From Glandiceps talaboti (Eukaryota > Hemichordata > Enteropneusta > Spengelidae): a DNA stretch of 64,000 bases. The notes below the pieces were generated by a model. The model saw only the letters and a program-made list of their open reading frames with translations. It did no database searches and was not told where the DNA came from. The stretch spans positions 24,805,223-24,869,222 of the forward strand of contig NC_135556.1 of assembly GCF_964340395.1 (NCBI RefSeq), read 5' to 3'. A program made the position numbers and the translations under genes. Position 1 is the stretch's first letter. Each line of letters starts with the position of its first letter. Below, piece after piece: positions 36,440 through 47,101 of this stretch.

Positions 36440-37336
36440 GGCGTGTGTTAATGTAATATATAGCCAGCTTTGTATTATCATGACTATAGACAAATGGTAA
36501 GTTGGTGTCAAAAAATTCAACAAAATTCATAAATGGTCTCGCATTGTATGTAGATGGTTATTTAGTTGAAATGATTGTAGCTTTGTTTTTGTTTTTTGAG
36601 CCTTTTTATTGTTCCGGGGGTTGGTCTTGAATGCAAACCACCAACGAAAAAATAACGTTACAGTTATTGCAGCTAATGGCTCTTTGCACTTTTGCTATCC
36701 AATTTGTTGTGGCTCATTGCTTCACGGTCGTGTTTAGATTACATGTAATTAACTCATGTGTACAAGATCCTTCCTTGTCCAGAAAGTTGACCTCAATACT
36801 ATATATCCTATTTCCCTTCAACTCAGTTGCAAAAGTTCGTTGACCCTACACCCTTTCCGAGTCTCTCTTATGTCCATGTCATAGTTTCACGCACAGGGGC
36901 GTGCAGTATTTCTTAGATTGTTGTTTTCCTGGTCTAGGATAAATATAACAATGTTTTGACTAGAATTACCAACCTGTGAGTGTGAGGAAAAATACGATAT
37001 TGATACATTTGCAGCAGCAAGATTCGTACGATATTTCCTTAATAAAGAAAACAACAATCTTCTCATTCTTCTTATTAAATATCAATACGAAGAGTGAAGT
37101 CAGCCAATTGGCAATTCACTTTATTGTTGTTGCTATTCACGTGGTAACGACCAGCGTACTACTACTATAAGAACATGCATTACATACTGTAGTGTTGCCA
37201 CAACAGAGAACGTCGGGGTCAAAGCCCGGGGTCAAAGGATCCTGTCAGAGGTATGTCCCGGAGTGTGTCAAGGTGAATTCACGCTGTAAATACCCCAAAC
37301 CCGAACTGCGTACAGCCTTCAGGACTGATTGTTACG
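36440..37336. other. Intergenic region and promoter of gene A
   Basis: No other gene is seen. The stretch 36900-36975 (TTAGATTGTTGTTTTCCTGG and following) resembles stretches at 51360-51430 and 54940-55010 near the paralogous genes C and D. A CTATAAG near 37164 could be a TATA-like element for gene A. The last 150 bp should be the 5' UTR. Confidence 0.4.
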
Positions 37337-38580
37337 ATGGGTCTTCTCTCGTTCATTATAATCTTATCAACGTTGTGCTGTGTTGGTTGTTATGGCTGTT
37401 CAGAACCTATGGGTTGGCAAGCCAAAACGTTCCTTGACAGGGCATCGAGTGCTGATACCATTGTGTATGGACGTGCGGTAGAAATGTATCCAACTACATT
37501 TGGAAATTGGCCTGAAGCGTACCAAACTGAATTCGAGTTCTACTGTATTTTGCGAGGTGTGTACATCAGCTTTATATATTATATACTCCAACAGTTTATA
37601 TTCAGAACACTTCTGTCGACTGTTTATTTTGTATATATGTTGTTTTATTTACCAAACCACTCAATCAAAAGCTTTTAAAATGGTTAAGATCACTATACAA
37701 AAATGATTCTATGGTAGTCTGAGGTTTTTGTCCTTCGTTACTATATTTCATTGTTCGACCTTGATCCTATTCAAAATTGAAATATTACCCATCACTGCGT
37801 TGAGGGCGGTAGAGTGTGTTTTACCGAATGATTGCATATCTCAAACACTCGGGTGAAATCTAATCTCGGATTCATCATGTTTAGAGAGTTCCAAAATTTT
37901 AGCACATGATCAATATAAGTGACAAATAAAGTTTATAAATATCCATTCATAAAGGTAATACTACTTTAATTGAAATTGGATAAATTATCAGGTTTGTACG
38001 TGACGTCATCCTTGCAAAATAATTGCTCTACACTATAATGAGGTTGCCAGACGTTCGGCTATTAAGTTGTAAGATCTACTAACAATAAAAATCAAACAGG
38101 AAATATTGTAAATGACATATGTAAATCATATTGATGTCATTAATACTAAATATTAAAAACATTTTACCCAAAGGAAAGAACCCCATACCTTTGTCAGTCA
38201 ACGTTACTGGTTTTGGTGTTTATGGGGGACTTTGTACGGCGACTGAAGTGGAAAAAGGGGAAGACTACATCTTGTTCCTTGATGCGACCGACGACGGAGG
38301 TCTGGAGGTGATTGACATCAACGTACAGGTTGGAGCAACTCGAGCCACCGATGAAGTCCTGGGAGAAGTTGCCAGTTTATGTAATATTGAAACGACATCG
38401 CCGATTGGTGGATCAAGCTGTCCATCAGATTTTGTTGGCGATGTTGAGCAGACGACAGATGAAACATGTTATCGTTCATTAGGGTTGGCGGGAAAATGGT
38501 GCCAGCAGAATGTTATTTTCAAGATGATATTGGTTTGCTTTTGTTTCATTGTAATAAATGTTATGACGGGGGATCATTAA
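37337..38580 (+). CDS. Gene A: secreted CCDC3-like domain protein (2 exons, 208 aa)
   Basis: Function unknown. Exons 37337-37556 and 38174-38580 join in phase 1 to 627 nt. Residues 1-19 form a signal peptide (MGLLSFIIILSTLCCVGCYG). Then come FLDRASSADTIVYGRAVEM and AYQTEFEFYCILRG, the split Gly, NVTGFG, a short Cys-containing strand, VEKGEDYILFL and INVQVG. This order resembles the N-terminal domain of vertebrate CCDC3 as I remember it (AEVEMLC, LNLTGLGYFSC, YFFFL, HGVNFQDA). The vertebrate coiled coil is absent. Instead four cysteines precede a hydrophobic tail (about 185-204) that looks like a GPI-anchor signal or a C-terminal membrane helix. Paralogues B, C and D share the layout and intron position. 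Poly(A) signal at 38798-38803. The acceptor has a weak pyrimidine tract but is fixed by phase. Confidence 0.85.
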
Positions 38581-38879
38581 CTCGATAGATAATACTAGGC
38601 TCTTATTTACAGTAACATTAAGTATTTTTTACTTTTGATAGGAAAAAATAACGATTTGTACTTGTCTTTACACTTTCTACCCGAGTAATGATAACATCTC
38701 ATCTCATAACGTAACATCACATTTGTTTTTCATTTCCAAAAGTTCAACAAATTATTGAGATCTGAAATATTTTGTTGAACTCGTTAAGATCATGAACAAT
38801 AAACTCCTTAGTCTGTAACGTATTTTCGTTGATGTCCCTTTTTGTCCGACAGTCTCAAAAAAGTCCAAGTAGTTATAAC

Positions 38880-39055
38880 TCTATTTTCTGTAAGAAACAA
38901 GACTGGACAGAGCAAGATCGCAGCAGCAACCACACTCTTCCCTTGTAGGTATTTGGTGGATGAAACAGGGAATGATAGTGCCTGATAAGCCGGGTCGAAC
39001 CTTTGACCTTAGGATTAAAAGTCCCACACTCTACCGTCAGATCTTACATCGTTTA
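38880..39055 (-). mobile_element. tRNA-Lys-derived SINE or tRNA-Lys pseudogene
   Basis: On the minus strand, 39055 to about 38981 carries GACGGTAGAG, TGTGGGACTTTTAATCCTAA and GGTCAAAGGTTCGACCC. It is nearly identical to the D-arm, anticodon arm and T-arm of the tRNA-Lys gene at 47016. The first 10-15 bases are diverged and the acceptor stem cannot pair. The body past the tRNA part contains AGTGTGGTTGCTGCTGCGAT and could be a SINE tail. The downstream limit is uncertain. Confidence 0.6.
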
Positions 39056-40513
39056 CAATAGCCCTTATCAAATAGATTCGATGATCATATCAGTCTGATT
39101 CAATGACTACGAATACTTACAATGGTGTGATTTCAATACAACATTTGTGTTACTGTATCTTTTGTCATGTCTATGGACGTTTATTATTATCTTCAAAACA
39201 GGTTTTGAAAGATGCAAAATCTCGCCTGTATTAACCGTTGCCCTACTCCTACAAATCACAACAGGTTTATGAGCTGAGACCACGAATTCCTGGATACTGT
39301 GAGATTTCCTAAGAATTCATCCAATGTATGATTGAACTATTGCATTCCTTGAGTGATGAAGCCAATTCAGTCATATACTTGATTTGAACAAGCCACAGTT
39401 TATTTTGTTGTTGTACCAATATACACATCTAACTATTTGTCACTTTATCCTTAGACAAACAGTTGGTTGACTTAGAGAGTTCACCTTTTACATACCATCT
39501 ACCCTGGTTCAGATATGTAGCATATATGAACATCTCCCAGTTATCAATTAAATTAAGTTTTTTTTTAATTAAAATAACTGTCTCCTATACCTGTTTGCAG
39601 TCAGATTTATTTCACCACCACCACCACCACCACCACCACCACCACCACCACCATCATCATAATATATTTCTCTATATTATGATCACTGAGCCGGAGACTT
39701 ACCAAGTGTTAAAATGATGGATGCTATTTCAATATATGTTTGCAATTACAGTAAAGTGATTTATAGGACTCAAACCACAACTTAAAGCTACCGAACGCCG
39801 TGTAAAGATTTATCATGCCACGTGAATTGTGTTGAGAATTTGACGAATCCACGCTTATGACGACATACTGTCACCTTTTCCGTCTGCCTATGTTGACCTT
39901 TGACCTGCAAAATTCCCTAAACAATCCTATTCCGATATTTAGTATAGATTTATAATGCTATGGCACAGTAATAATCTATGTTTCGATTGTTTGTATGCTG
40001 ACTGAGCTACTGACTTTATATATACAACAGTGGCAAGTTAACTATCAGCAAGTTAACACCATAAAACTATCATTGCGATGTGTTTATATAAATCTGTAAG
40101 CTTAGTCATAAATGTAATTACACTCACAGCAGAGCGGCGGCTCTGATAGCGAGTTTTTCTCAAGTGGCAGTACGTTCAACCTCATTCAGTGTTTATATCA
40201 CCTTGGTGACGGGGTGATTATATCCACATAACCAAGGCACGTGTATCATCTTGATGACGGGCTAATTATATCCACATAACCAAGGCAGGTCTATCATCTT
40301 GATAGCTTCAGTTTTTGTCTATCTTTAATTTGCTGGTAGTTTGCTTTCCGTAGTTATAATAACTAATTTTGGCCATATGTATACAATATTAATTACCATA
40401 TATGGGTGCTCACTGTTTCCGATTACTATCATTTACCGGCGATAACTCGAGTCAGTCTCAGACATACTCGTCTTTTTCGGTCCGCCATATATTTATCTGT
40501 TTTGGCTTGCCAT

Positions 40514-40660
<147 letters not shown>

Positions 40661-40676
40661 GGTGCTGATGTAATGA

Positions 40677-40742
40677 TAGTCTGTAAGGTACACCGTGACG
40701 AGGCTGGTGAGGGCGGAAGGGCACGACATATCTTACAGTCTA
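40677..40742. mobile_element. Short TIR element (MITE), family 1, copy with internal deletion
   Basis: 66 bp. Begins TAGTCTGTAAGGTACACCG and ends GACATATCTTACAGTCTA. Flanks ATGTAATGA and ATGCAATGT match at 7 of 9 bases. Only about half the length of copy 2, consistent with loss of the centre. Confidence 0.75.
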
Positions 40743-42002
40743 ATGCAATGTAAATAATGAAAAAAAAAATAGCGGACTGAAAAAAAGGAGAGCGACGAAA
40801 AAAAGGAAAAGTACAAGACCAAAAACGAAAAGTAAGGCGAACTGGAACGAAAAGAGAAAAAAAGCAAAGCAAGGCAGACCGATGCCGTAAAGAGATAAGT
40901 GCTTTCACGATGATGTTCAAACAATACTTTGCGGAAAATTTTACTCGTCAATATGTTGCCAATGTTACAGATCATACCAAAATCCATGCTTGTTTGTACT
41001 GTTAGTTTGAGTCAATGACGTGCATATTTATTATTTTGAAAACTAAAACTATTTTTGCAGCATATTCAGTGCAATGGACGAGTACCAGTAGAAAGTCATC
41101 AAAAAGGTCAAAGTTCATGGCTATTGTAGCTATCGGTGAGAGTCAGCTTATCGTTCTCTGAATTACTGTATCTGTTAAAACCCCCTCAAATAACCACACC
41201 TGACAAAAAATAGACGAGAGAATATGAACCTGAAGTACAAGTAATTTATTGAAAATGCTTTTACAACTGACAAAAACATGTTGAAAAATCGTTGCTCTAA
41301 ACCAACAGTTGTTAGGTTCACATAAAAACGCTACATTAATTCCCAGGCAAGGAACGAAACAATAATTGGACCTTGCAATCCTGGGCAGCCATTCTCATGT
41401 TCTGTACAGTAACACAATATGTACCCTGTAATAGGCAGTTGTCTTGGGCTATTATAGTAATTGGAAAAATAAATAAATGTCAAAGTAAGCAATCTAGACA
41501 CTATTACTGATTCTATAAATAGCTTGAAATGTCCAATTGCCTATGAATCTGTCTAGTTCGATATGTACGTATACTCCATATTGGTTGTAATTCTGGATCT
41601 GGGTTGACAAATTTCTACAGTATTTGATGCTAATATTACCTTATATACGTAATATGCAGGGCTCACTCTACTCTAGCTGTGTTATGCCAGCCAATCGTCG
41701 TTGACATTACTTATATGTCGTTCGACAAATCGTTGAAAGAAATACCACAACTTTGTACGCACGTGTCTTTTAAAAGACTGTTTAATACAAACAATTATCA
41801 TTTTATAAAGTTGCAAAAAATTGGTGTACTTTTTGTTTTTCATTCACACCGTGTACAAAATCCTAAAAAAAGAGTTGAATCAATTACAATGCAACTATCA
41901 AACTTATGTTAGTATACAATGCTGTTTTATAACGGAGTGTTGTGAACTCTCTGACGTTATAAACACAAAGGCACAAAATATCGAACTGTACAAACTTTCA
42001 TT

Positions 42003-45000
42003 TTAATATATGTACAAATTGTACAAAACCAAGCAGCCCAAGGTAAACAATACCGTGAAATCATTAGGTCGTATAGCTTTGGCTCCGGCATAACAGCGTC
42101 CATCCGCAATGGTGTGGAGTTTAGTTTCGGAAATAGAACTCGGACACGACTGTCTTCCAACAGGTGCAATGGTACTAATGTTGCAAAGAACGGATAAATC
42201 ACGCCAGGTTTCATCAGTGTCAGGTAAGGCTGCCGTCTGCATATTGATATCATGGGGTACAAGTACTCCCTCACTGTCCCTCCATTGCAACAAGAAGATA
42301 TAATCGGTATTGTTCTCCACCTCCGTTGTAGAACATGATGTGAAATAACCCATTTCTGTCACATTGGCAATCTTATTTATTTTACCACCTGTGAAATAGA
42401 AGTACGAATAAAGGGTCAAATTTGAATTATTTGAAAATGTTGCTAAAAGTAATTACAAATGAGAAACGATGGGCAAGTGCTCAGACCAAAGGGTGTGTGT
42501 GTGTGTGGGGGGGGGGGGTTGTTGTTTTCAATAATCATAACATCGATATACGTCATAAACCGTAAGTTTCTTTGCTGTACAGTACAATACGAACCACAAG
42601 TATTATTTTTTGTTGTGCCAGTGGAAAAATTTAACCTGGCTTGCAAGAATGTAACCCGCAAAAGACATGAAATGATGAAGTGGTGGGTGAATAGAACGAA
42701 TCGGTTGGTAACATCGACCACTATTGAATCACTAAAATACACTTTAAAATCCTTTCAATGCATTGCATAGTTAGTTAGCTCACAGTACATGGTTCTAGTC
42801 TAGCCTTTAGGACATGTGCATGTATGGGTGGGGAATGCACTTTTAACGAAGGGCGTCGTTAATCATGAATCGAGGTCACGATAGAAGGGTCACATTCTCC
42901 AGTCTGTAGGCTGGAAATAATTTCATTGATTCGTAATGAAATAGTGGTGTGTGTGTGTGTGTGTTTCACTTGTCAATCTTCAGCTTACAACACAGAGGAT
43001 GTCTACCTAAATTATAACAACGATAAATCGACAATGAAATATCAATTGGCGGAAACTTCAAAAGGTATCAGTTCCTACCACCCTTGATTAATAGCCACTT
43101 TTCTATCTGAGAGTAAAGTGCATTAGTTACACCCAACCTAGACAACTGTCCACCGTCTATAGCTTGGCTCTGAGTCTCAAAACTAACTTGTCTCACAAAC
43201 CAGGCATATGGAGAGAATTACAAGAATTGTAACTCAATAGAACTGGAGTTTTAGAAATTTTATAGTTGTAAGATTGGTGAAAGTAAGTGTTAATGTGGCC
43301 ATATGGAGGAAAAGTTATAAAACAATCTATTTTTGATTTACAATATTAAGAGCTTGTCGGTAAAACACATTAATGTATACTGTATTTTTCTACTTTAAAA
43401 AAATGCATTTTATAAAACAACAGACCAAATCCGTGTTTGTACTTAATACATTTCAATTCATTGAAGATGTGTTAAAAGTTTGCTATTGTACGTACATTAA
43501 GTAGTTTTTAGATAAACTTGGTATACACTTGCAAAAATAACTGGATTTTATGTTCTATATGACTTTTAAATTTGTCGTTTTGTGCTTCACTCTTGAGTTT
43601 GACGGTCGCTTCGTTCCTTTTGATGATCGACTGTATGCATCCAAAACTGTCCATTCTGACGTCGACTACAAATTATCGACCTGTAAGCTTTACTAGTAAT
43701 ACTGATAGATAAATTGTCGCCGACCTTGGTGGCTTGAAAATCATGCTTAGACTCGCCCAGAGATGATAAATTCATCTAATGCACTGAAAATAAATTAAGG
43801 CGAACGATAAGCGAATTGCACTGACTTTACTGTTGGCGCTGTTTGCCACTATATCCTGACTGTAATTAAGAACCATTACATGTAAAACAGAAAATTGAGA
43901 TTTGTGGAAATAATAAAATTATATACTAATGGACTCCATTTCCTTGTGATTAGATTTGCTGTCAGATCCATAATGTTACATACCGTATGTGTTCAATTGT
44001 AAAACAATATTCATATTATCTGAGTGAGTGTGATGTTGCCGCCTAAATACATGTAACAATCTTTATTCCATGACACATCAAGAAGATTTAATACCAAACA
44101 GCTGCAGTCATAATAATGACAACAAGTCGAGTAAAATATGAATTCTTCAACCACATGAGTAGCAGAGCAAACCACAGGCTCACAACTTACGATTATTAAC
44201 TAACACTTCAATCTGACCTGGATCTATCAAGTAAGGGTAGATCTTTGGATCTGTGAAATATATCCCAGTATCTGCCTCCAGAGTCACCTCCGAGGCCCAT
44301 TTCGTTGACAGCGTTGTAAATTTAAAATCCGCCGTCGTAAAAAAACAGAAGCCTCGTTGTGGCAACTGTCGAAGTGTCGCAACGATGCGTTATCAGCAGA
44401 CAATGTGCTTTGGTTTGTGAGAAAGCTCAAGTCATATAGTTAAAGGGGTACAAGGTGAGTTTATACGTATTTAGGAGTAGTTTATGCTACATAGCTAACA
44501 CACACTCGCAGTATTGTACTTCAGGTAGCATACTTAACCATCATTTGCAAATGACTGAAACTCTGACCTGATTTTAAGATATAGCCCGTAAACGACCCGG
44601 TGACGTAATTTATCATACGTATAAAAATGTTCAGGAAATACGTACTATGTAATCAACTGTTCTAACAATACCAGTAGGAAATGGTAATGTTATAGAAGAC
44701 ATGCAATGTGGTTTTATTCAAGTATCTTTGCTTCATTCGTAAAAAGCTTATAAACTCAGCTTGTTCCACTTTTAATATTACAATTGACATGTCTCGATAT
44801 TACGACTTGTATCCAAGGTAGGCGTAACCAGTGTGGCTGACATGTACAAAGCATGCAAATAGGGTTCATCATCCGATCAGGAGTCAGTATTACACATATT
44901 CCCTACCAGTTTTCTTTAAATGTCAACAAAAAACAAAACAAAATTACAATGAGAAAATACAACAGTGGGCCATACCTGCTGAGTTGTGGTATTTCTTACC

Positions 45001-46206
45001 TTTGACTGGCACAGGCTGGGCACATACATGACCACAGCCATTGGAACAGCACAACTGTTTCTCAGGACATTCATCATTCTTGTAACACTTTTCGACACAT
45101 ATACCAAACTGGTTTGGATCAACTTCTGCACAGTCATATGTGATATATTCTGAAACGAGATATTTGATTGACAAAAGTGTCAATTCCGTTAGGCAACTGA
45201 CATTGCATACCTGATAGCCTATTGACCTACGTATCATGTGATAGTTTCTCTCGCCATCAAAATCCGTTTGTTGTCATGAAACAACTTACGCGAACTCAAA
45301 ACAATAAAGGGATAAATAAGACTTATATAGCCGAAACATTTCTACATCTATAACAGTGTAGTGTTTCCATGACAACAATGTACTGGAATTGTACCGCACT
45401 GAAGATGTATTATAGGAAACAGCATCACACATTTTCAGTATGTCAACAGCGGTCATTTGATGATTTGTTTGACAGTTGCTTTTAGGCAACCATACCATAA
45501 ACTTAAAATATGGAATATGATTTTCGCATTTCGTATTCTTAGCCTTGAAAAGATTGGAATGACCATGGATAATGGGGTGGGGTGTGGAATGACATATACT
45601 ATATTATTTCATTAATATGTAGCTTTTGTTGGATTATTTTAGACCTACTTGTGAGAGTGAACCTACCAGAAGGCCTACCAGAACCGATTGTATAGCTTTT
45701 TAGTTGAATACTTAAAGTAGAACAAACGATATGTACATCATCCATATCTGTTGAAATGTTGTTACTAAGCAACCAGTCTTAATAGTGAATATTGGAAAGA
45801 GCTGTCATCCTAAGAATTTCATCGGGACACTTGTAACGATATGTGTTTGAACTCTGGCAACTGTTGTCTGGGGTTTGAAGACACTATACGTAGACTCAAT
45901 GTAGTCTCCGACCACTGAGGTGTAGTATTGGGAGAGAAAGAATAAATTCTCCATACCTCTAAGGATGCAGTAGAATTCTATTTCAGCGTGGTAAGCTGAA
46001 TCTGTCCAGGTGGGATCGATCGGTATCTTATCGATAACTCTACCGTACGCTATTACATCGGCTTGAGCTGCTCGTTCAAGGAATGGCTTGAGTCTGTACT
46101 CTTCTGTCATAGAACATCCGAATACTTGACGATTCAAAATTGTCAGTAAACTGATGAACATCGCTGAAGTCGCGAGGCTTGGCCGATGATTGTTACAAAT
46201 ATGCAT
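42003..46206 (-). CDS. Gene B: secreted CCDC3-like protein with a WAP exon (up to 4 exons, 211-315 aa)
   Basis: Function unknown. Exons, minus strand: 46206-45957, optional 45149-45000 (WAP) and 44352-44191 (unassigned), then 42388-42003. All introns are phase 1, so either or both middle exons can be kept or skipped: 211 aa without, 261 with WAP, 315 with both. Exon 1 has a signal-like segment (a second Met, MFISLLTILNRQVFG, may be the real start), then FLERAAQADVIAYGRVIDK and AYHAEIEFYCILRG. The last exon continues NVTEMGYFTSC, VENNTDYIFLLQW and PHDINMQTAALPDT, close to the wording of CCDC3 (HGVNFQDA, FPDT). Later cysteines and a hydrophobic C-terminal tail (about 190-211 of the short form) suggest a GPI anchor. 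It is inverted relative to genes A, C and D. The outer exons are secure; the make-up of the mature transcript is inferred. Confidence 0.8.
44191..44352 (-). CDS. Gene B: unassigned middle exon (phase 1-1, 54 codons)
   Basis: An open stretch with protein-like composition (FKFTTLSTKWASEVTLEADT, then YFTDPKIYPYLIDPGQIEVL) ends at a perfect donor, C followed by GTAAGT. An acceptor at 44353-44354 (ACGAG) gives phase 1 and a length of 162 nt, which keeps the frame of gene B. That acceptor lacks a good pyrimidine tract; a better-looking CGACAG 13 bases earlier would break the frame. I recognise no domain. Confidence 0.45.
44470..44785. repeat. Diverged repeat shared with 51000-51310
   Basis: GACGTAATTTAT, ACTATGTAATCAACTGTTCT, GTTATAGAAGACATGCA and TTGTTCCACTTTTAAT occur in the same order and orientation downstream of gene C. 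It lies inside an intron of gene B. Confidence 0.55.
45000..45149 (-). CDS. Gene B: WAP (four-disulfide core) exon
   Basis: The exon encodes one whey acidic protein domain: C, then GICVEKCYKNDECPEKQLCC, SNGCGHVC, making all eight cysteines with the usual spacing. WAP domains commonly inhibit serine proteases or act as antimicrobial modules. Acceptor GTTTCAG and donor G followed by GTAAGA are both good. The exon is 150 nt and phase 1-1, the classic form of a shuffled module. It falls in the intron that splits the CCDC3-like domain of this gene, and no such exon is seen in the matching introns of A, C or D. It could be constitutive or a cassette exon. Confidence 0.85.
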
Positions 46207-47015
46207 GATGAACGTGTGTGTTCGTTGTCTATGATCTACTGAGCCGGGCTACTGTGTACTATATACTAGCCTAGTGAGCCCTCGATCTGTTATAAATGTG
46301 CTATCACAGTCACTGCTATGCTTAGAACGTGTAAGCTACACATATACTATACTATCGCCGATTAAATCATACACTTCAACCGTAAACACAACCGCACGAA
46401 CGTCGCTTCGATAAGTAATACGTGAGCATGCGCCTTCCCTAGCCCCTTGGCCTCTTTTACGGCACCGTCTAAGTTGTTTCGCAGTGTGACGGAAGAAATA
46501 GCAGCTCTTACGAGTCGAGAATGTAGCCCCTCGCTCTGTCCATGTACTGCGACACAACCACTCTCTACAAGCTGAATGTTGTTGACTCAGTCGTGCGCAG
46601 TCGATATAAAGACTTTAAAGTTGCGTCGGTGGATTACATTAGCTCAAAGGGGAACCAGAAATTATTGTCAATCCGATGGAAGTGTTAAAATAATAGGTAC
46701 AATACGTACTTGGATCATAGTGTGCACCGTACCGGGGGTGTACACCTCTAGGAGAGGTAACAATAGCAACACAAAAACATGGAACCAAGGACGGTGACCC
46801 CACCCCAAAATATATATATAGGCCACACCCTTTAAAATGGCAAATAACACAATGCTATCTCAGGTAAACACTCTTATTATCTTGCAAAAGACCAATGCGA
46901 CACATGTATGTGTAATTTTATTTTTTATGTAAATTTCATGGTACGAATCTCGTAATTGAGCATATGCGGGCGCTCTTTACAATTCATATAGTATAGAATT
47001 CTCCTGTTGATCAGA
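46207..47015. other. Upstream region of gene B
   Basis: It should hold the minus-strand promoter and 5' UTR of gene B. ATACTATACTAT near 46342-46355 could act as a TATA-like element on the minus strand. Two open frames (about 46336-46797) have no recognisable product or splice support. Otherwise nothing seen. Confidence 0.35.
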
Positions 47016-47088
47016 GCCCGGTTAGCTCAGACGGTAGAGCGTGGGACTTTTAATCCTAAGGTCAAGGGTTCGACCCCCTTATCGGGCG
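47016..47088 (+). tRNA. tRNA-Lys (anticodon UUU)
   Basis: 73 nt. The acceptor stem GCCCGGT pairs with ATCGGGC, with one G-T pair and discriminator G. D-arm GCTC/GAGC, anticodon stem TGGGA/TCCTA, loop CTTTTAA with TTT at 47049-47051, T-arm with GGTTCGACCC. A-box and B-box are intact, no intron, and a T run beginning about 5 bases downstream serves as a Pol III terminator. It matches the eukaryotic tRNA-Lys(UUU) pattern. Confidence 0.96.
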
Positions 47089-47092
47089 CCAA

Positions 47093-47101
47093 TATTTTTT
47101 T
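47093..47101 (+). terminator. Pol III terminator of tRNA-Lys
   Basis: A run of T residues directly after the tRNA gene. Confidence 0.8.

Larger units (their letters stand above)
31175..36440 (+). other. M6 3' UTR and downstream region
   Basis: After the stop at 31172-31174 there is no further coding exon. A poly(A) signal AATAAA at 31781-31786 would give a short 3' UTR of about 0.6 kb. Another at 36418-36423 would give one of about 5.2 kb, which suits the lack of genes in between. Embedded: a dispersed repeat (31905-32100), POU-like palindromes (32390-32646), a 51-bp minisatellite (33325-33675), a truncated TIR element (33950-33996) and a 24-bp ATGCTAAT repeat (34925-35015). Confidence 0.5.

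Noticed and set aside
38980-39055. A second functional tRNA-Lys gene (minus strand)
   Set aside because: The 5' acceptor strand and part of the D-arm are diverged and cannot pair with the 3' side.
46336-46797. Open frames upstream of gene B
   Set aside because: Short, no recognisable product, and they overlap the expected promoter and 5' UTR of gene B.
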